Source: Alphaproteobacteria bacterium
GTDB lineage: Bacteria > Pseudomonadota > Alphaproteobacteria > Rhizobiales > Xanthobacteraceae
Direction of reading: 5' to 3'
Assembly: GCA_005884685.1 (NCBI GenBank)
Contig: VBAH01000041.1
Coordinates: 39,270-103,269 of the forward strand
DNA length: 64,000 bases
Both the position numbers and the translations under genes were made by a program. Each line of letters begins with the position of its first letter. Within the stretch, counting starts at the first letter, position 1. This document shows, piece after piece, positions 63,460 to 64,000 of the stretch. A model generated the notes under the pieces. That model was given only the letters and a program-made list of their open reading frames with translations. It did not search any database and was not told the DNA's origin.

Positions 63460-64000
63460 TCATGACGCGCGCTGGCGCGCCTTGAACAGCACGTCACCGA
63501 GGGCGAGGACCGTTTCCTCGTCGAACGCGCGTCCGAGCAGCTGCATGCCGAGCGGCAGGCCCTCGCGCGAAAGCCCGAACGGCACCGAGATCGCCGGCAG
63601 CCCGACGAGGTTGACCGTCACGGTGAACACGTCGATCAGGTACATCGCGACCGGATCGTCGGCATAGCTCTCGTCGCCGATCGCGAAGGCCGGCACCGGC
63701 GATGTGGGAAACAACAGCGCATCCACGGTCTTCAGCACGCCGGTGAACTCATCGGAGATGAGCCGCCGCACCTGTTGCGCGCGGCGGTAATAGGCATCGT
63801 AATAACCGGCCGACAGCACGTACGTGCCGATCAGCACGCGGCGTTTGACTTCCGCGCCGAAGCCGGCCGCGCGCGTGTTCTCGTACATGTCCGTGATCGT
63901 GCGGCCCTCGCGGCGCAGCCCGTAGCGCACGCCGTCATAGCGCGCGAGGTTCGACGACGCTTCCGCCAGCGCGATGATGTAGTAGATCGAGAGCGCGTAT
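63460..64000 (-). CDS. gatA: Asp/Glu-tRNA amidotransferase subunit A, 5' partial
   Basis: C-terminal about 180 residues of GatA, the glutaminase-type amidase of the GatCAB complex that converts Glu-tRNA-Gln and Asp-tRNA-Asn to the amidated forms. Recognised by [14 protein letters not shown] (in the last bases of the window), [45 protein letters not shown] and [13 protein letters not shown]. The start and the Ser-cisSer-Lys active site lie beyond base 64000. It is convergent with ureC, one base apart. Confidence 0.93.
   Translation of the reverse strand, partial: YALSIYYIIALAEASSNLARYDGVRYGLRREGRTITDMYENTRAAGFGAEVKRRVLIGTYVLSAGYYDAYYRRAQQVRRLISDEFTGVLKTVDALLFPTSPVPAFAIGDESYADDPVAMYLIDVFTVTVNLVGLPAISVPFGLSREGLPLGMQLLGRAFDEETVLALGDVLFKARQRAS

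Overview
This window looks like chromosomal DNA of a high-GC alphaproteobacterium of the Hyphomicrobiales (Rhizobiales), close to Bradyrhizobiaceae/Xanthobacteraceae. The reasons are the gene order dusB-ntrB-ntrC-ntrY-ntrX-dat-hfq-hflX, the dacF-tmk-holB-metG-tatD-MBL block, the valS-PopZ-like-TolC-PIMT block, the fused ispDF, and several intergenic palindromes of types I associate with Bradyrhizobium-like genomes. This is inferred from gene content and order; no database was searched.

Bases 1-14.7 kb form a one-strand purine salvage and degradation module. It holds the end of a quinone oxidoreductase, an enoyl-CoA hydratase homologue, 5-hydroxyisourate hydrolase (uraH), the three xanthine dehydrogenase genes xdhABC, a four-gene BMP-type nucleoside/purine ABC importer, the membrane urate hydroxylase PuuD with its own cytochrome c domain, a DUF983 protein and an M20-type allantoate/carbamoyl amidohydrolase. 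Purines would be imported, oxidised to urate, oxidised again by PuuD, and opened by UraH; the last enzyme probably acts on allantoate. OHCU decarboxylase and allantoinase are not in the window. A fused cNMP-binding/thioredoxin-reductase-like protein follows.

From 16.4 to 27.4 kb are housekeeping genes: a DUF1499 protein, rimO, an M20 peptidase, tRNA-Ser, rlpA, dacF, tmk (with altered active-site motifs), holB (with an expanded P-loop), metG, tatD and a PhnP-like metallo-hydrolase. At 27467-29714 lies an intact IS1595-family element. It has 28-bp inverted ends, a perfect 8-bp target duplication, a transposase and three passenger genes, one of them possibly RusA-like. Then come dps, mazG, an unrecognised 337-aa gene, and on the minus strand hflX-hfq, dat, ntrX, ntrY, ntrC, ntrB and dusB, which is the nitrogen-regulation cluster.

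From 42.9 to 57.5 kb are ispDF, cinA (C-terminal type), a membrane-fused spermidine synthase, ratA/coq10-like, lipA, a cyclase, a 3-methyladenine glycosylase, an EthD-like protein, a metallophosphoesterase, valS, a small membrane protein, a PopZ-like protein, tolC and a PIMT-like methyltransferase. tRNA-Cys and tRNA-Asn follow. Bases 57.9-61.7 kb are a gene-poor accessory strip of very small ORFs (two apparent paralogue pairs, small membrane proteins, one frameshifted ORF) around a Crp/Fnr regulator. The window ends with an intact ureC that has no other urease gene beside it, and the 3' end of gatA.

Five palindromic intergenic elements, from four sequence families, each end 11-17 nt before a start codon (puuD, rimO, tatD, mazG, dat).
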